From the NCBI GenBank assembly GCA_027080775.1, contig JALWPV010000072.1, positions 1 through 45,385 on the forward strand: DNA of 45,385 nt, read 5' to 3'. This DNA is from Acidilobaceae archaeon (GTDB taxonomy: Archaea; Thermoproteota; Thermoprotei_A; Sulfolobales; Acidilobaceae). How positions within the stretch are numbered: position 1 is the stretch's first letter; each line of letters begins with the position of its first letter. Both the position numbers and the translations under genes were made by a program. Of the stretch, positions 16,506 to 23,868 are shown piece after piece. The notes beneath the pieces are model-generated. The model did no database searches, was not told the DNA's origin, and saw only the letters and a list, made by a program, of their open reading frames with translations.

Positions 16506-17162
16506 TTGGCCGTTGACCCGAGGAAGGTGCTGCCGACAAAGATCAACCTGATCAGGCTGCGCCGCGAGTACCTCATGATCAAGAGGATCAGGGGCGTGAT
16601 GGAGGAGAAGAGGGAGGTGCTCCTCCACTACATTAAGAGTGCCGCGGAGGAGTATAACAGGTACCAGGAGGAGGTGTTCAAGACCATAGGCGAGGTCTTC
16701 ACGAACTACTACCTCGGGGTCGCTGCCGAGGGCGCCGAGAGGGTGAGGCTCTACGCCGAGTCGGCCCCCGAGAGCCTCGACGTGGATGTCGGGACTAGGA
16801 TACTGTTCGCCGTGAGGACCCCTACCTTCAACCTAGACAGGTCCAGCCTCGCAACGCCAGCCCTACCCGGGGGAGCCCACCCGAGGCTCTCACTGGCCTA
16901 CAGGCAGGCTCGTGACCTGCTCCCCAAGCTCCTAAAGCTGCTGGAGTACGATGAGAGCATAAGGCTCCTCATAGAGGAGCTGAGGGAGACCCAGAGGCTA
17001 ATAAACGCAATGGACTACGTGATACTCCCGAGCTACGAGAACGCCATGAAGTTCATACGCTCCGTCCTCGAGGAGAGGATGAGAGAGGACTTTATGAGGC
17101 TTAAGATGTTGAAGAGGAAGTTCGAGCAGAGGGCCGAGGCCGAGGCGGCCGCTAGGGGGTGA
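16506..17162 (+). CDS. atpD: A-type (V-type) ATP synthase subunit D
   Basis: Central-stalk subunit of the archaeal ATP synthase, coupling rotation of the membrane ring to ATP synthesis. 218 aa, normal length. The N-terminus [20 protein letters not shown], a long helical hairpin and the C-terminal coil ([23 protein letters not shown]) are diagnostic of subunit D. TTG start supported by the upstream G-rich ribosome-binding site. No other A-ATPase gene is adjacent, so the operon is dispersed, as in several crenarchaea. Confidence 0.93.
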   Translation: MAVDPRKVLPTKINLIRLRREYLMIKRIRGVMEEKREVLLHYIKSAAEEYNRYQEEVFKTIGEVFTNYYLGVAAEGAERVRLYAESAPESLDVDVGTRILFAVRTPTFNLDRSSLATPALPGGAHPRLSLAYRQARDLLPKLLKLLEYDESIRLLIEELRETQRLINAMDYVILPSYENAMKFIRSVLEERMREDFMRLKMLKRKFEQRAEAEAAARG

Positions 17163-17403
17163 CGAGCCCTATAATCAAGAGGACCCACGCCGCTACGAAG
17201 AGCGCTGTCAGCAGCCCCTTGGGGGTGGCGTTCCATATCCTCCTAGCCAGCCTCACGCTGACTATCGCTAGGCCAGCCGCGGCGAAGACTGCTAGCAGTA
17301 TGATCCCCGCCATAGCCGCGACATAGCCGACGTCTACGTGGGCGTGGAACCTGACGCTGCTCATTATGGCGTTGGCCGCCGATGCGAGGTCTGATAGAGT
17401 CAA
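17152..17403 (-). CDS. Small two-helix membrane protein
   Basis: 83 aa with two hydrophobic segments ([24 protein letters not shown] and [18 protein letters not shown]) separated by a basic loop (RLARRIW), and a short polar N-terminus. No family was recognised. Its 3' end overlaps atpD by 11 bases on the opposite strand. Confidence 0.5.
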   Translation of the reverse strand: MTLSDLASAANAIMSSVRFHAHVDVGYVAAMAGIILLAVFAAAGLAIVSVRLARRIWNATPKGLLTALFVAAWVLLIIGLVTP

Positions 17404-17499
17404 GTCACCCCTTCACCCCCACTATACCCTGGGAGCCCAGGGGACTTGCGGGGGGCTACCGGGTGTCGCCCCCGTAACACTCGAGGGCGCGCCGGTGAG

Positions 17500-17642
17500 G
17501 AGGGTTAAAAGCGCCGAGCCCCACGGCGATGAGGTGGGCCAGGACAGCCGAGGCGCCCCAGGGGGCGGTGAGGACCCCGGACCCCTCGACCCGCGCGGGG
17601 ATGGAGTGACACGAGCGTGCCGAGCCCCACGTTGCCCTGGGG
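17500..17642 (+). promoter_or_regulatory. Promoter with possible leaderless upstream ORF
   Basis: GGTTAAAAGC (17503-17512) is a TATA box whose expected start (about 17529-17532) coincides with an ATG at 17529. That ATG opens a 26-codon reading frame ending in TGA at 17607-17609, in the same frame as the gene at 17643. The 240 bases between 17404 and 17642 hold nothing else recognisable. Confidence 0.35.
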
Positions 17643-18167
17643 GTGGGAGCGCTGAGGCCCCTCTATGGCCAGGGGTTCTTCCACGTGTGCTGGGGCGTCA
17701 TATGGTACACTATAGTCTTCGACTACGAGGACGTCGAGGGCGAGTACTGGGGGATCCTCAGGGGCGGCGACCCGAGGGCCGAGGCCGAGGAGCTGGGGGC
17801 TCGGATGCAGGGTTTCCTGGATGAGGAGAGGATGCTTATCAACGGCGAGGAGGTGAGGGCTGTGGTGGACTACGTCTACATCGACGTTAGAGGGGAGAGG
17901 GAGAGGTCCACCGCGGTCTTCCAGGTCAGGATCCCCTACAGGCCCAGGAGGGGCCGCAACGTCTACGAGGACTACTACGAGCCCGAGAGGGCGGAGTACC
18001 CCTACACGGTCACCTGGATCCTACCGCCATGCGGCAGGATCCTCAGCTACGAGATGCCGGGCCACGCCACCCTGGGCGGCGGGGGCAGGGTCCTCGAGGT
18101 CAGAGTCTCCCCGGGGGAGGTTCCACCGGGTTACGAGAGCCTAGTATTCGATCTCAGCGAGTGCTGA
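17643..18167 (+). CDS. Protein of unknown function
   Basis: 174 aa from GTG 17643, preceded by GGGGGTGG. Composition is coding-like and rich in strands: FFHVCWGVIWYTIVFDYEDVEGEYWGIL, then VRAVVDYVYIDVRGERERSTAVFQVRIPY, YTVTWILPPCGRILSYE and a C-terminal VLEVRVSPGEVPPGYES. No catalytic motif or known family was recognised. Ends 27 bases inside the 3' end of the convergent gene. Confidence 0.55.
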   Translation: MGALRPLYGQGFFHVCWGVIWYTIVFDYEDVEGEYWGILRGGDPRAEAEELGARMQGFLDEERMLINGEEVRAVVDYVYIDVRGERERSTAVFQVRIPYRPRRGRNVYEDYYEPERAEYPYTVTWILPPCGRILSYEMPGHATLGGGGRVLEVRVSPGEVPPGYESLVFDLSEC

Positions 18168-18521
18168 GGCCCCCGCCGCCCATGGAGCCCCCGGGAGGAC
18201 GCCCCCCGCCAGCGACTCGAGGCCCGAGAGCACGGCCCTCTCGAGCCTCTCGGCCGCGAGCCTCCTGACCCTGTAGACCTGCTGCCAGGGTAGGCCGCTC
18301 CAGCGGAGGAGCCTCTCCAGGCTCTCGAGCCTCTCCAGGGTGGCCCGCGTGGGTCTACCAGCGGCTAGCTCGCTCGCGAGGAGGTCGAGGAGCGTCGAGG
18401 CGAGCCTGAGGAGGCCCGCCTTCCGGGGGTACTCCCTAGCGTAGGAGGAGGCGAGCCTCCTATACTTCCCCGCGAGCTCCTCCGCCATCAGCGAGACCGC
18501 CAGGTCCCCATTGTGGCTCAC
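18141..18521 (-). CDS. Small helical protein of unknown function
   Basis: About 126 aa, nearly all helix: ELAGKYRRLASSYAREYPRKAGLLRLASTLLDLLASEL, then ATLERLESLERLLR, with a Gly/Ala-rich tail. Start GTG 18521 is preceded by a GGCGGGGG stretch; ATG 18489 is an alternative. The longer frame to 18608 begins in Pro/Arg-rich sequence and would overlap the promoter of the divergent PPC-domain gene. No family recognised. Confidence 0.5.
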   Translation of the reverse strand: MSHNGDLAVSLMAEELAGKYRRLASSYAREYPRKAGLLRLASTLLDLLASELAAGRPTRATLERLESLERLLRWSGLPWQQVYRVRRLAAERLERAVLSGLESLAGGVLPGAPWAAGASALAEIEY

Positions 18522-18642
18522 AGCGCAGCCCCCGCCTCGAGGGTGTGGGCCTCGCCGTGTAGGGCCTGGGAGGGGTTGTATTACCCGGGTAGCTACACAC
18601 CCTATCACCCGGGCCCCGACCCCCAGGCGGAGGTGTCTAGGC

Positions 18643-19092
18643 GTGGCGGAGGGAGGTGGCTACGCAGCCCTATACCAGGGCAGGCTCTACTTCCTCAAGG
18701 CCCCCCAGGGATCCTCGCCCCATAGCGCCGTCGAGGCGCTACTCGGGTCCCAGGGGATAAGGGCGGCGTGGATCTGGGGCATAGGGGGCCTCAGGTGGGC
18801 GCGCCTCGGAGTCTTCAGCCCGGAGGAGGGCCGCTACTACACGGAGGACGTCGAGGCCGAGCCCGGCAGGGTGTTGGAGGTGCTGAGCATAGGGGGCAAT
18901 AGCATCCTAGGCCCGGATGGGGCCTACCACACGCACCTCCACGCTGTGGTAGCCAAGGGCCCCGGCAGGGTCTACGCTGGCCACCTCGTGGACGCCAGGG
19001 TCGACCCCTTCCTGGAACTCTTCATCGTGGAGCTTGTGGGGGACATCGAGAGGATGGGGGACCTGCTCTCCCACAGGTGGGCCAAGGGCTGA
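18643..19092 (+). CDS. PPC-domain (DUF296) protein
   Basis: 149 aa, a single PPC/PCC domain. The hallmark is VLSIGGNSILGPDGAYHTHLHAVVAKGPGRVYAGHLVDA: the β-strand followed by H-x-H-L-H-A and the GRVYGGHL-type block, then LELFIVEL. These proteins form trimers. In plants the domain accompanies AT-hooks, while free-standing prokaryotic forms have no settled role. GTG 18643 is chosen because GGAGGTG lies 8 bases upstream; longer frames begin in non-coding-like sequence. The stop is 53 bases before glutamine synthetase. Confidence 0.78.
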   Translation: MAEGGGYAALYQGRLYFLKAPQGSSPHSAVEALLGSQGIRAAWIWGIGGLRWARLGVFSPEEGRYYTEDVEAEPGRVLEVLSIGGNSILGPDGAYHTHLHAVVAKGPGRVYAGHLVDARVDPFLELFIVELVGDIERMGDLLSHRWAKG

Positions 19093-19104
19093 AGGCGCTA
19101 CCCC

Positions 19105-19145
19105 CCTTTTATACCCCCCCGCAGCCGCTGGCCCCGGGCTCTAGG
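19105..19145 (+). promoter_or_regulatory. glnA promoter
   Basis: CTTTTATAC (19106-19114) is a good TATA box; its expected start near 19137 leaves a leader of about 9 bases before GTG 19146. It excludes the in-frame start at 19077. Confidence 0.55.
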
Positions 19146-20531
19146 GTGGGCGGCGAGGAGGCTTCCCTGGCCCTCGAGAGGCTCGACCAGCTCCAGGCCC
19201 GGTGGGTTGACCTCCAGTTCCTAGACCTCGCAGGCGTGCTCCGCAGGGTCACCGTGTCGAGGAGGCTCATAGACGAGGGCGTCATGAGGGAGGGGATAGG
19301 GAAGCTCGACGGCAGCAGCGTTAAGGGGTTCGTGGAGATAAACGAGAGCGACCTGAGGCTCAAGCCCATACCCGGGACCCTCGCCCTCCTGCCGTGGGGC
19401 GAGGGCGTCGCGAGGTTCCTATGCACGATCCACAGGGCCGACGGCTCGAGGTTCGAGAGGGACCCCAGGCTCCCCCTCGAGGCGGCGGTCGAGGCCCTCG
19501 GAGCCGAGGGCTACACGGCCCTCATGAGCTTCGAGCTCGAGTTCTTCGTGTTCGACGACTTCGAGGCGAGAGCCTCCTCCTATGAGAGCTATGTGAGGAT
19601 AGAGACCCTCGAGCCAGACATGGGGGTGGCCAGGAAGGAGGCCTACTACGTCTCACAGCACGCCGACTCGACCTACGAGTACGCCCTACGGCTAGCCGAG
19701 GTGCTGGAGGGCAACTTCGCCGTGCCCGTGGAGGTCTTCCACCACGAGGTCGCCTCAGGCGGCCAGATGGAGGTCAACTTCCAGGCCTCGGACCCGCTCA
19801 CGGCCGCCGATAGGCTCGCTACCATAAAGTACGCCGCCAGGAACGTCGCGGTCGAGCAGGGGAGGGTGGCGGTCTTCCTCCCGAAGCCCATACCCGACGA
19901 CAACGGGAGCGGGCTCCACACCCACATAAGCCTCTGGAGGGGTGGCTCGAACGCCTTCTACGACCCCGACGACCCCTACGCCGAGCTGAGCCAGACGGCC
20001 AGGTACTTCATAGGCGGCCTCCTCGAGCACGCGAGGGCCCTCGCGGCGTTCACGAACCCGACAGTGAACAGCTACAGGAGGCTCATACCGGGCTACGAGG
20101 CCCCCGTCTACCTCGTCTGGAGCAAGGCCAACAGGAGCGCCGCCGTGAGGGTGCCCTTCTACAGGCGGGGGGAGCCCCATAGGAGGAGGATAGAGTACAG
20201 GCCCCCCGACCCCACAGTGAACCCCTACCTCGCCGCTGCTGCTATGCTATTGGCTGGCTTCGACGGCGTGAAGAGGAAGATAGACCCGGGCGACCCCGTG
20301 GACGAGAACGTCTACAGGATGACCCCGGAGAGGAGGAGGGCCCTCGGCGTGAGGGAGCTGCCCAGGAGCCTCGAGGAGGCCCTAGACGAGCTGGAGTCGG
20401 ACTCCGAGTGGCTGAGGCCCGCCTTCCCCAAGAGCCTCATAGAGGCCTACATAGACCTCAAGCGCGGCGAGTCTAGGACCCTAGCGGCCTACGCCAGCGC
20501 CGCCGAGATGCTGTACTACCTCAACTACTAG
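19146..20531 (+). CDS. glnA: Glutamine synthetase, type I
   Basis: Makes glutamine from glutamate, ammonia and ATP; the main ammonia-assimilating step. 461 aa. The N-terminal β-grasp domain (ARWVDLQFLDLAGVLRRVTV) is followed by the catalytic domain with ELEFFVFD (metal-ligand Glu), GGQMEVNFQ, HTHISLW (ATP/metal His), NSYRRLIPGYEAPVYLVW and RRIEYRPPDPTVNPYLAAAAML. The 25-residue insertion and adenylylation tyrosine motif of the GSI-beta group are not evident, consistent with archaeal GSI-alpha. The GTG at 19146 is chosen from the TATA position. It converges with IMP dehydrogenase, overlapping by 4 bases. Confidence 0.93.
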   Translation: MGGEEASLALERLDQLQARWVDLQFLDLAGVLRRVTVSRRLIDEGVMREGIGKLDGSSVKGFVEINESDLRLKPIPGTLALLPWGEGVARFLCTIHRADGSRFERDPRLPLEAAVEALGAEGYTALMSFELEFFVFDDFEARASSYESYVRIETLEPDMGVARKEAYYVSQHADSTYEYALRLAEVLEGNFAVPVEVFHHEVASGGQMEVNFQASDPLTAADRLATIKYAARNVAVEQGRVAVFLPKPIPDDNGSGLHTHISLWRGGSNAFYDPDDPYAELSQTARYFIGGLLEHARALAAFTNPTVNSYRRLIPGYEAPVYLVWSKANRSAAVRVPFYRRGEPHRRRIEYRPPDPTVNPYLAAAAMLLAGFDGVKRKIDPGDPVDENVYRMTPERRRALGVRELPRSLEEALDELESDSEWLRPAFPKSLIEAYIDLKRGESRTLAAYASAAEMLYYLNY

Positions 20532-21832
20532 CCCAGTATAACGTCGTGGGGCCTTATCTCGGCCCGGCCCGACGCCGTGACCCTAGCCAGCCTCCCTTTC
20601 TCCCAGGCCTCCCTCACGCTCGAGGCGCCAGCATAGCCCAGGGCGGCCTGGAGGCCAGCGGCCATCTCCGCCACGACTCCGAGGGCGCTGCCCCTGTACG
20701 GCACGAGGCCCTCCACCCCCTCCTCTATCGCCTTACTGGGCTTGGAGTACCTGTCAGCGGCGTACCTCGCAGCCATCGCGCCCCTCGAGGCCATCCCCCT
20801 GTAGGGCTTGTAGAGCCTCCCGCCCACGCTCACCTTGGGGGCGAGGGCCTCCTCCGTGCCGGCGAAGATCCTGCCGCCCATCACGGCCGAGGCACCCGCT
20901 ATCAACGCCTTGGCGGCGTCGCCCGGGTTCCTTATGCCCCCATCAGCGACGATGGGCACCCTGCCGTGGAGGCCCAGCTCCTCGAGGGCGCTCCTGGCGT
21001 TGAGTACCGCCTGCAGGGTCGGCACGGAGGCCCCGGCGACCTCTCCGGTGAGGCATATGCTGCCGCTCGAGATGCCGACCCTCAGGCCAGCCACGCCCTC
21101 CGCTATGGAGAGCGTGTCGAGCACCCCCTCCCTCGTCCCCAGGTTGCCGGCCACGACTTCCGCTGAGACCTCCCTCACGAGCCTCGCTAGGCTGTGGAGG
21201 GCCTCCCGGTTGTGGAGGTGCGCCACGTCAACGACGAGGACATCCACTCCAGCCTCGTCGAGGGCCTTCGCCCTCCCTACGTCGAAGGGGCTCACGGCGG
21301 CGGCGACGGCCAGCCGCCCGTAGTCGTCCAGCGTGGGCTCCGGCCTGACGGTCTCGTAGAGCACCCTGAGCGCCTCGGCCTTCCCGGCCCAGTAGCCCGC
21401 GTCGACCCCCCTCCTGAGGTAGACGCCCCTTATCACGCCCCCGTCAACCACGACGGCGGCTCCAGCCCCGGCCTCCTCGAGCCTCATCTCGAGAGAGGCC
21501 AGGGGCTCCCCGGGGCCAGCCTTGGGGATCTCGGCCCAGATGCTCGGCGACTCATTCTTCACCCTCCTAACCTCGGCTACCTGCTCGTCGACGCTCATGT
21601 TGCGGTGTATGACGCCTATAGCCCCAGCCCTCGCCAGGAGAGCGGCGAGCCTCCAGCCCGTAACGGTATCCATGGGCGCGGAAGCCACGGGCACCGCGAG
21701 CCTCCTGCCAGCGCTCAGCCTCCCCGAGATATCCACGGAGGAGGGCTCGACACTAGCGAGGCCAGGCACTACCACGACGTCGTCGAACGATAGGAACTCC
21801 CCGACAACAGGGCTCCCAGGCAACCCCAGCAA
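20528..21832 (-). CDS. guaB: IMP dehydrogenase (reduced CBS region, unusual active-site loop)
   Basis: Oxidises IMP to XMP, the first step to GMP. 434 aa, shorter than the usual 480-490: between barrel strands 2 and 3 only about 60 residues (EIPKAGPGEPLASL ... AEALRVLYETV) replace the two CBS domains. Present are FLSFDDVVVVPG, ASAPMDTVTG, the substrate strand DVLVVDVAHLH, GGIRNPGDAAKALIAGA, YRGMASRGAM and the flap with catalytic Arg-Tyr (AADRY) followed by EEGVEGLVPYRG. The catalytic cysteine loop reads GSICLTGEVAG instead of GSICTTR: the Cys and second Thr remain, the Arg is lost. Starts at TTG 21832, directly after a 7-bp inverted repeat. Confidence 0.82.
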   Translation of the reverse strand: MLGLPGSPVVGEFLSFDDVVVVPGLASVEPSSVDISGRLSAGRRLAVPVASAPMDTVTGWRLAALLARAGAIGVIHRNMSVDEQVAEVRRVKNESPSIWAEIPKAGPGEPLASLEMRLEEAGAGAAVVVDGGVIRGVYLRRGVDAGYWAGKAEALRVLYETVRPEPTLDDYGRLAVAAAVSPFDVGRAKALDEAGVDVLVVDVAHLHNREALHSLARLVREVSAEVVAGNLGTREGVLDTLSIAEGVAGLRVGISSGSICLTGEVAGASVPTLQAVLNARSALEELGLHGRVPIVADGGIRNPGDAAKALIAGASAVMGGRIFAGTEEALAPKVSVGGRLYKPYRGMASRGAMAARYAADRYSKPSKAIEEGVEGLVPYRGSALGVVAEMAAGLQAALGYAGASSVREAWEKGRLARVTASGRAEIRPHDVILG

Positions 21833-21833
21833 C

Positions 21834-21872
21834 CCCTGCGAGCCGCAGGGCCCGAACCGGGCTTAATGGGCG
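21834..21872 (-). promoter_or_regulatory. guaB promoter and start-proximal inverted repeat
   Basis: CCCTGCG-AGC-CGCAGGG (21834-21850) is a perfect 7-bp inverted repeat touching the TTG start of guaB. A TATA-like CATTAAGC lies on the minus strand near 21864-21872. The repeat could be an operator or an mRNA hairpin covering the start. Confidence 0.4.
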
Positions 21873-21958
21873 TGGGCCGCTCGGCCCCGCGCGGTCACCC
21901 CATCAGCCGTGAAGGCCTAGGACCTGCTTAGCAGCCCCACCGCGGCCCACGCCCCCGG

Positions 21959-22273
21959 CTACTTCGGGAGGGGGGCTTTGAGTATGTAGATTACGGCCTT
22001 GCCGCGGGGCATCTCCCGGGCGGCCTCGAGGGCCGCCTTACCGCTCAGCGCCTCCCCGGGCCTTATGAGGGCCGCAGCCGCCTTCCCATCGTATAGTAGT
22101 AGTCGTAGCTCACCGGTTTTACTCTTCATTACCGCCAGAACGGGGGCCCCCCTCTCGCTGGCCTCAAGGGCCCTAGAGGCGAGCTCGTCCACGCCTACAG
22201 GTGCGGCCTCGATCTTGGACTGGGTGCGCAGCTTGAGCCTCATAAACCAAGTCTTGTCAGCCGCGAGCCTCAC
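21959..22273 (-). CDS. Small protein of unknown function
   Basis: About 104 aa. The C-terminal part reads well as a small α/β domain: GVDELASRALEASERGAPVLAVMKSKTGELRLLLYDGKAAAALIRP, then AALEAAREMPRGKAVIYILKAP. GTG 22273 is used and ATG 22243 is an alternative; the frame stays open to 22486, but that stretch looks non-coding. A minus-strand TATA-like element (GCTTATAGTG, near 22410) supports a start downstream of about 22385. No family recognised. Confidence 0.45.
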   Translation of the reverse strand: MRLAADKTWFMRLKLRTQSKIEAAPVGVDELASRALEASERGAPVLAVMKSKTGELRLLLYDGKAAAALIRPGEALSGKAALEAAREMPRGKAVIYILKAPLPK

Positions 22274-22535
22274 ACTCAGCCTCGAGTCGAGCCTGCTGGC
22301 CAGGCGGTCCGAGCCTCTGTCTCCCTCGAGTGAGGAGTCATGCTGCAGAGGTCTCCCGGTGAATCCTGGGTGAGGAGACCATCGTGGGGGCCCGCCATGC
22401 TTGAGAGCCCTCACTATAAGCGTCTCTCGGCTCGTTACCGTCGCTCTGGTCCTGGCCATCGGGTTTCTGGCTGGTCCAGCGTACATTATTACAGCCCCGG
22501 GTGCTCGCCGTCCGGGTACCTCTAGAATGTGTGAA

Positions 22536-22637
22536 CCTTTAAATAGGTGTGGCTACGCTCGCCTCTGGAACCATGAGGCCCTCTGGAGCCCACGCGTGGC
22601 TGTTTGCATCCTAGGAATTCGGTGGGTGTGGTTTTTA
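22536..22637 (+). ncRNA. Candidate small RNA: TATA box to T-run
   Basis: CCTTTAAATAGG (22536-22547) is one of the best TATA boxes in the window, but no gene follows on the plus strand. About 70 bases downstream of the expected start (near 22565) is a T-run (GGTTTTTATG, 22630-22639). The stretch between has a repeated CCTCTGGA but no clear box C/D or H/ACA signature. The TATA box is nearly symmetric, so it could instead serve the minus-strand gene. Confidence 0.3.
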
Positions 22638-22643
22638 TGTGTG

Positions 22644-23606
22644 CTACGGGATCAGGTATTCAATGGCCGTCTTCGGCAGGGCCGCCCTGGCTAGGAAGTC
22701 CCACAGCCTCTTGGCCTCGTCTCTGGGGGGCTCCTCTAACAGCCTGTAGTGCTTGACCGTCTTCTCGACCTCGGGAGCTGGTATGCCCGTGAGCCTCGAG
22801 TACGCCCCGGGATCCCAGGCCCCCCTCCTAGCGTCTGATACGCTCTCCTCCATGGCCCTGGCTATCCTCGCGTAGAGGGGCTCGAGGCTGCGGTGGGCGC
22901 CTAGCACGCAGCATACTGGCAGGCCGCAGTCCTCGACCTCGAAGCCCAGCCTGGAGGCCCTCGAGGCGTAGGGCTCCCATAGGGCGGCGGCCCGTACCCT
23001 CCCCGACTTGAGTAGCGCTAGTATCTCGTCCCCGCTCGAGGCGTACACCCGGGGGCCTGGTAGCCCCCGGAGCTCGGCGCATAACTCCATGCTGGACGAC
23101 ATCGTGGTGGCGTGGCCTCGCCCGCCCGTGGGGTTCCAGGCTATGAAGGCCCCGCCCCCGCTCCCCCCTCCTATGATGTGTACTATGCCGCCGCTGACCC
23201 TATGGGCCAGTACAAGCGTCGTGAGGGGGGCCATCGCGAGGTGGACCCTACCAGCAGCTAGGTCCATCGCCAGGCGCCTAGCCTCGTCGTATACGTGTAT
23301 GGAGACGTCGTAGAAGAGATCCCTCAGCCTCCTCGCGAGGCCCAAGATGTAGGGGTACTCGCTCGCCCTCAGGATGCCTATTCTAACTATAGGGGGAGGA
23401 CTCTTGGGAGCATTCGCTTCTACTATCAGTGCTCCGCCAACCCTCCGGGCGCTAAGGAGTCCGGCGCCTGCAAGCCTCCTGATCCTCTTCCACAGCGCTC
23501 CCTTGCTGAGACCCAGGGTTCTAGCTAGCTCGGAGAGCGTGGTGGGACCCAACTCCTGTAGGGTTTCCATTATCTCGGCGTCGAGCCTGTCCGGCCCATA
23601 GTCCAC
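22644..23606 (-). CDS. Winged-helix regulator fused to NMT1/TauA-like substrate-binding domain
   Basis: 320 aa. The N-terminal winged helix (residues 1-65: LDAEIMETLQELGPTTLSELARTLGLSKGALWKRIRRLAGAGLL) is joined to a periplasmic-binding-like domain (VRIGILRASEYPYILGLARRL ... AAGRVHLAMAPLTTLVLA ... IIGGGSGGGAFIAWNP ... LKSGRVRAAALWEPYASRA) of the sort found in nitrate/sulfonate/thiamine-precursor binding proteins. There is no signal peptide, so it acts in the cytoplasm as a ligand-sensing transcription factor. It is divergent from a symporter operon, with a palindrome between them, and is inferred to sense the transported solute. Confidence 0.75.
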   Translation of the reverse strand: MDYGPDRLDAEIMETLQELGPTTLSELARTLGLSKGALWKRIRRLAGAGLLSARRVGGALIVEANAPKSPPPIVRIGILRASEYPYILGLARRLRDLFYDVSIHVYDEARRLAMDLAAGRVHLAMAPLTTLVLAHRVSGGIVHIIGGGSGGGAFIAWNPTGGRGHATTMSSSMELCAELRGLPGPRVYASSGDEILALLKSGRVRAAALWEPYASRASRLGFEVEDCGLPVCCVLGAHRSLEPLYARIARAMEESVSDARRGAWDPGAYSRLTGIPAPEVEKTVKHYRLLEEPPRDEAKRLWDFLARAALPKTAIEYLIP

Positions 23607-23635
23607 CGTTGGCCCCCGGGTCTCGTGGCGCGCAA

Positions 23636-23679
23636 GGCCTTAAATGTTCGAGAACAGTCGTTCCCGAAGGTGGTAGTCG
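23636..23679 (+). promoter_or_regulatory. Symporter promoter with 9-bp palindromic operator
   Basis: TATA-like CCTTAAATG (23638-23646) is followed directly by TTCGAGAAC-AGTC-GTTCCCGAA (23647-23668), an inverted repeat with one mismatch. It covers the region between TATA box and transcription start, ideal for repression by the divergent winged-helix protein. Confidence 0.6.
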
Positions 23680-23868
23680 ATGGGGGCCCAGAGGGCCGAG
23701 AGGCTGGCCGCATTGCTTGGAGCCGTGTTGGTGCCACTCACACTGGCCCCCTATCCTCTTGGCCTCGAGGGCTGGGTCCTCCTCGATTACTGGCTCGCAC
23801 TGGCTGTCGCCTCCTATGCCACGGCCTGGCTCGTAACTCGGGTGTGGAGCGGTGAGCGTGAGGCTTGA
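23680..23868 (+). CDS. Small membrane partner of the Na+/solute symporter
   Basis: 62 aa with two hydrophobic helices (LAALLGAVLVPLTLAPYPLGL; YWLALAVASYATAWLVTRVW). It overlaps the symporter gene by 17 bases. DUF3311-type small membrane proteins commonly precede symporters of the SSS family, and this resembles them in size and position. Start ATG 23680, close after the operator. Confidence 0.6.
   Translation: MGAQRAERLAALLGAVLVPLTLAPYPLGLEGWVLLDYWLALAVASYATAWLVTRVWSGEREA

Noticed and set aside
22487-22643. Short plus-strand frame from ATG 22573
   Set aside because: Thirteen codons only, no coding character.
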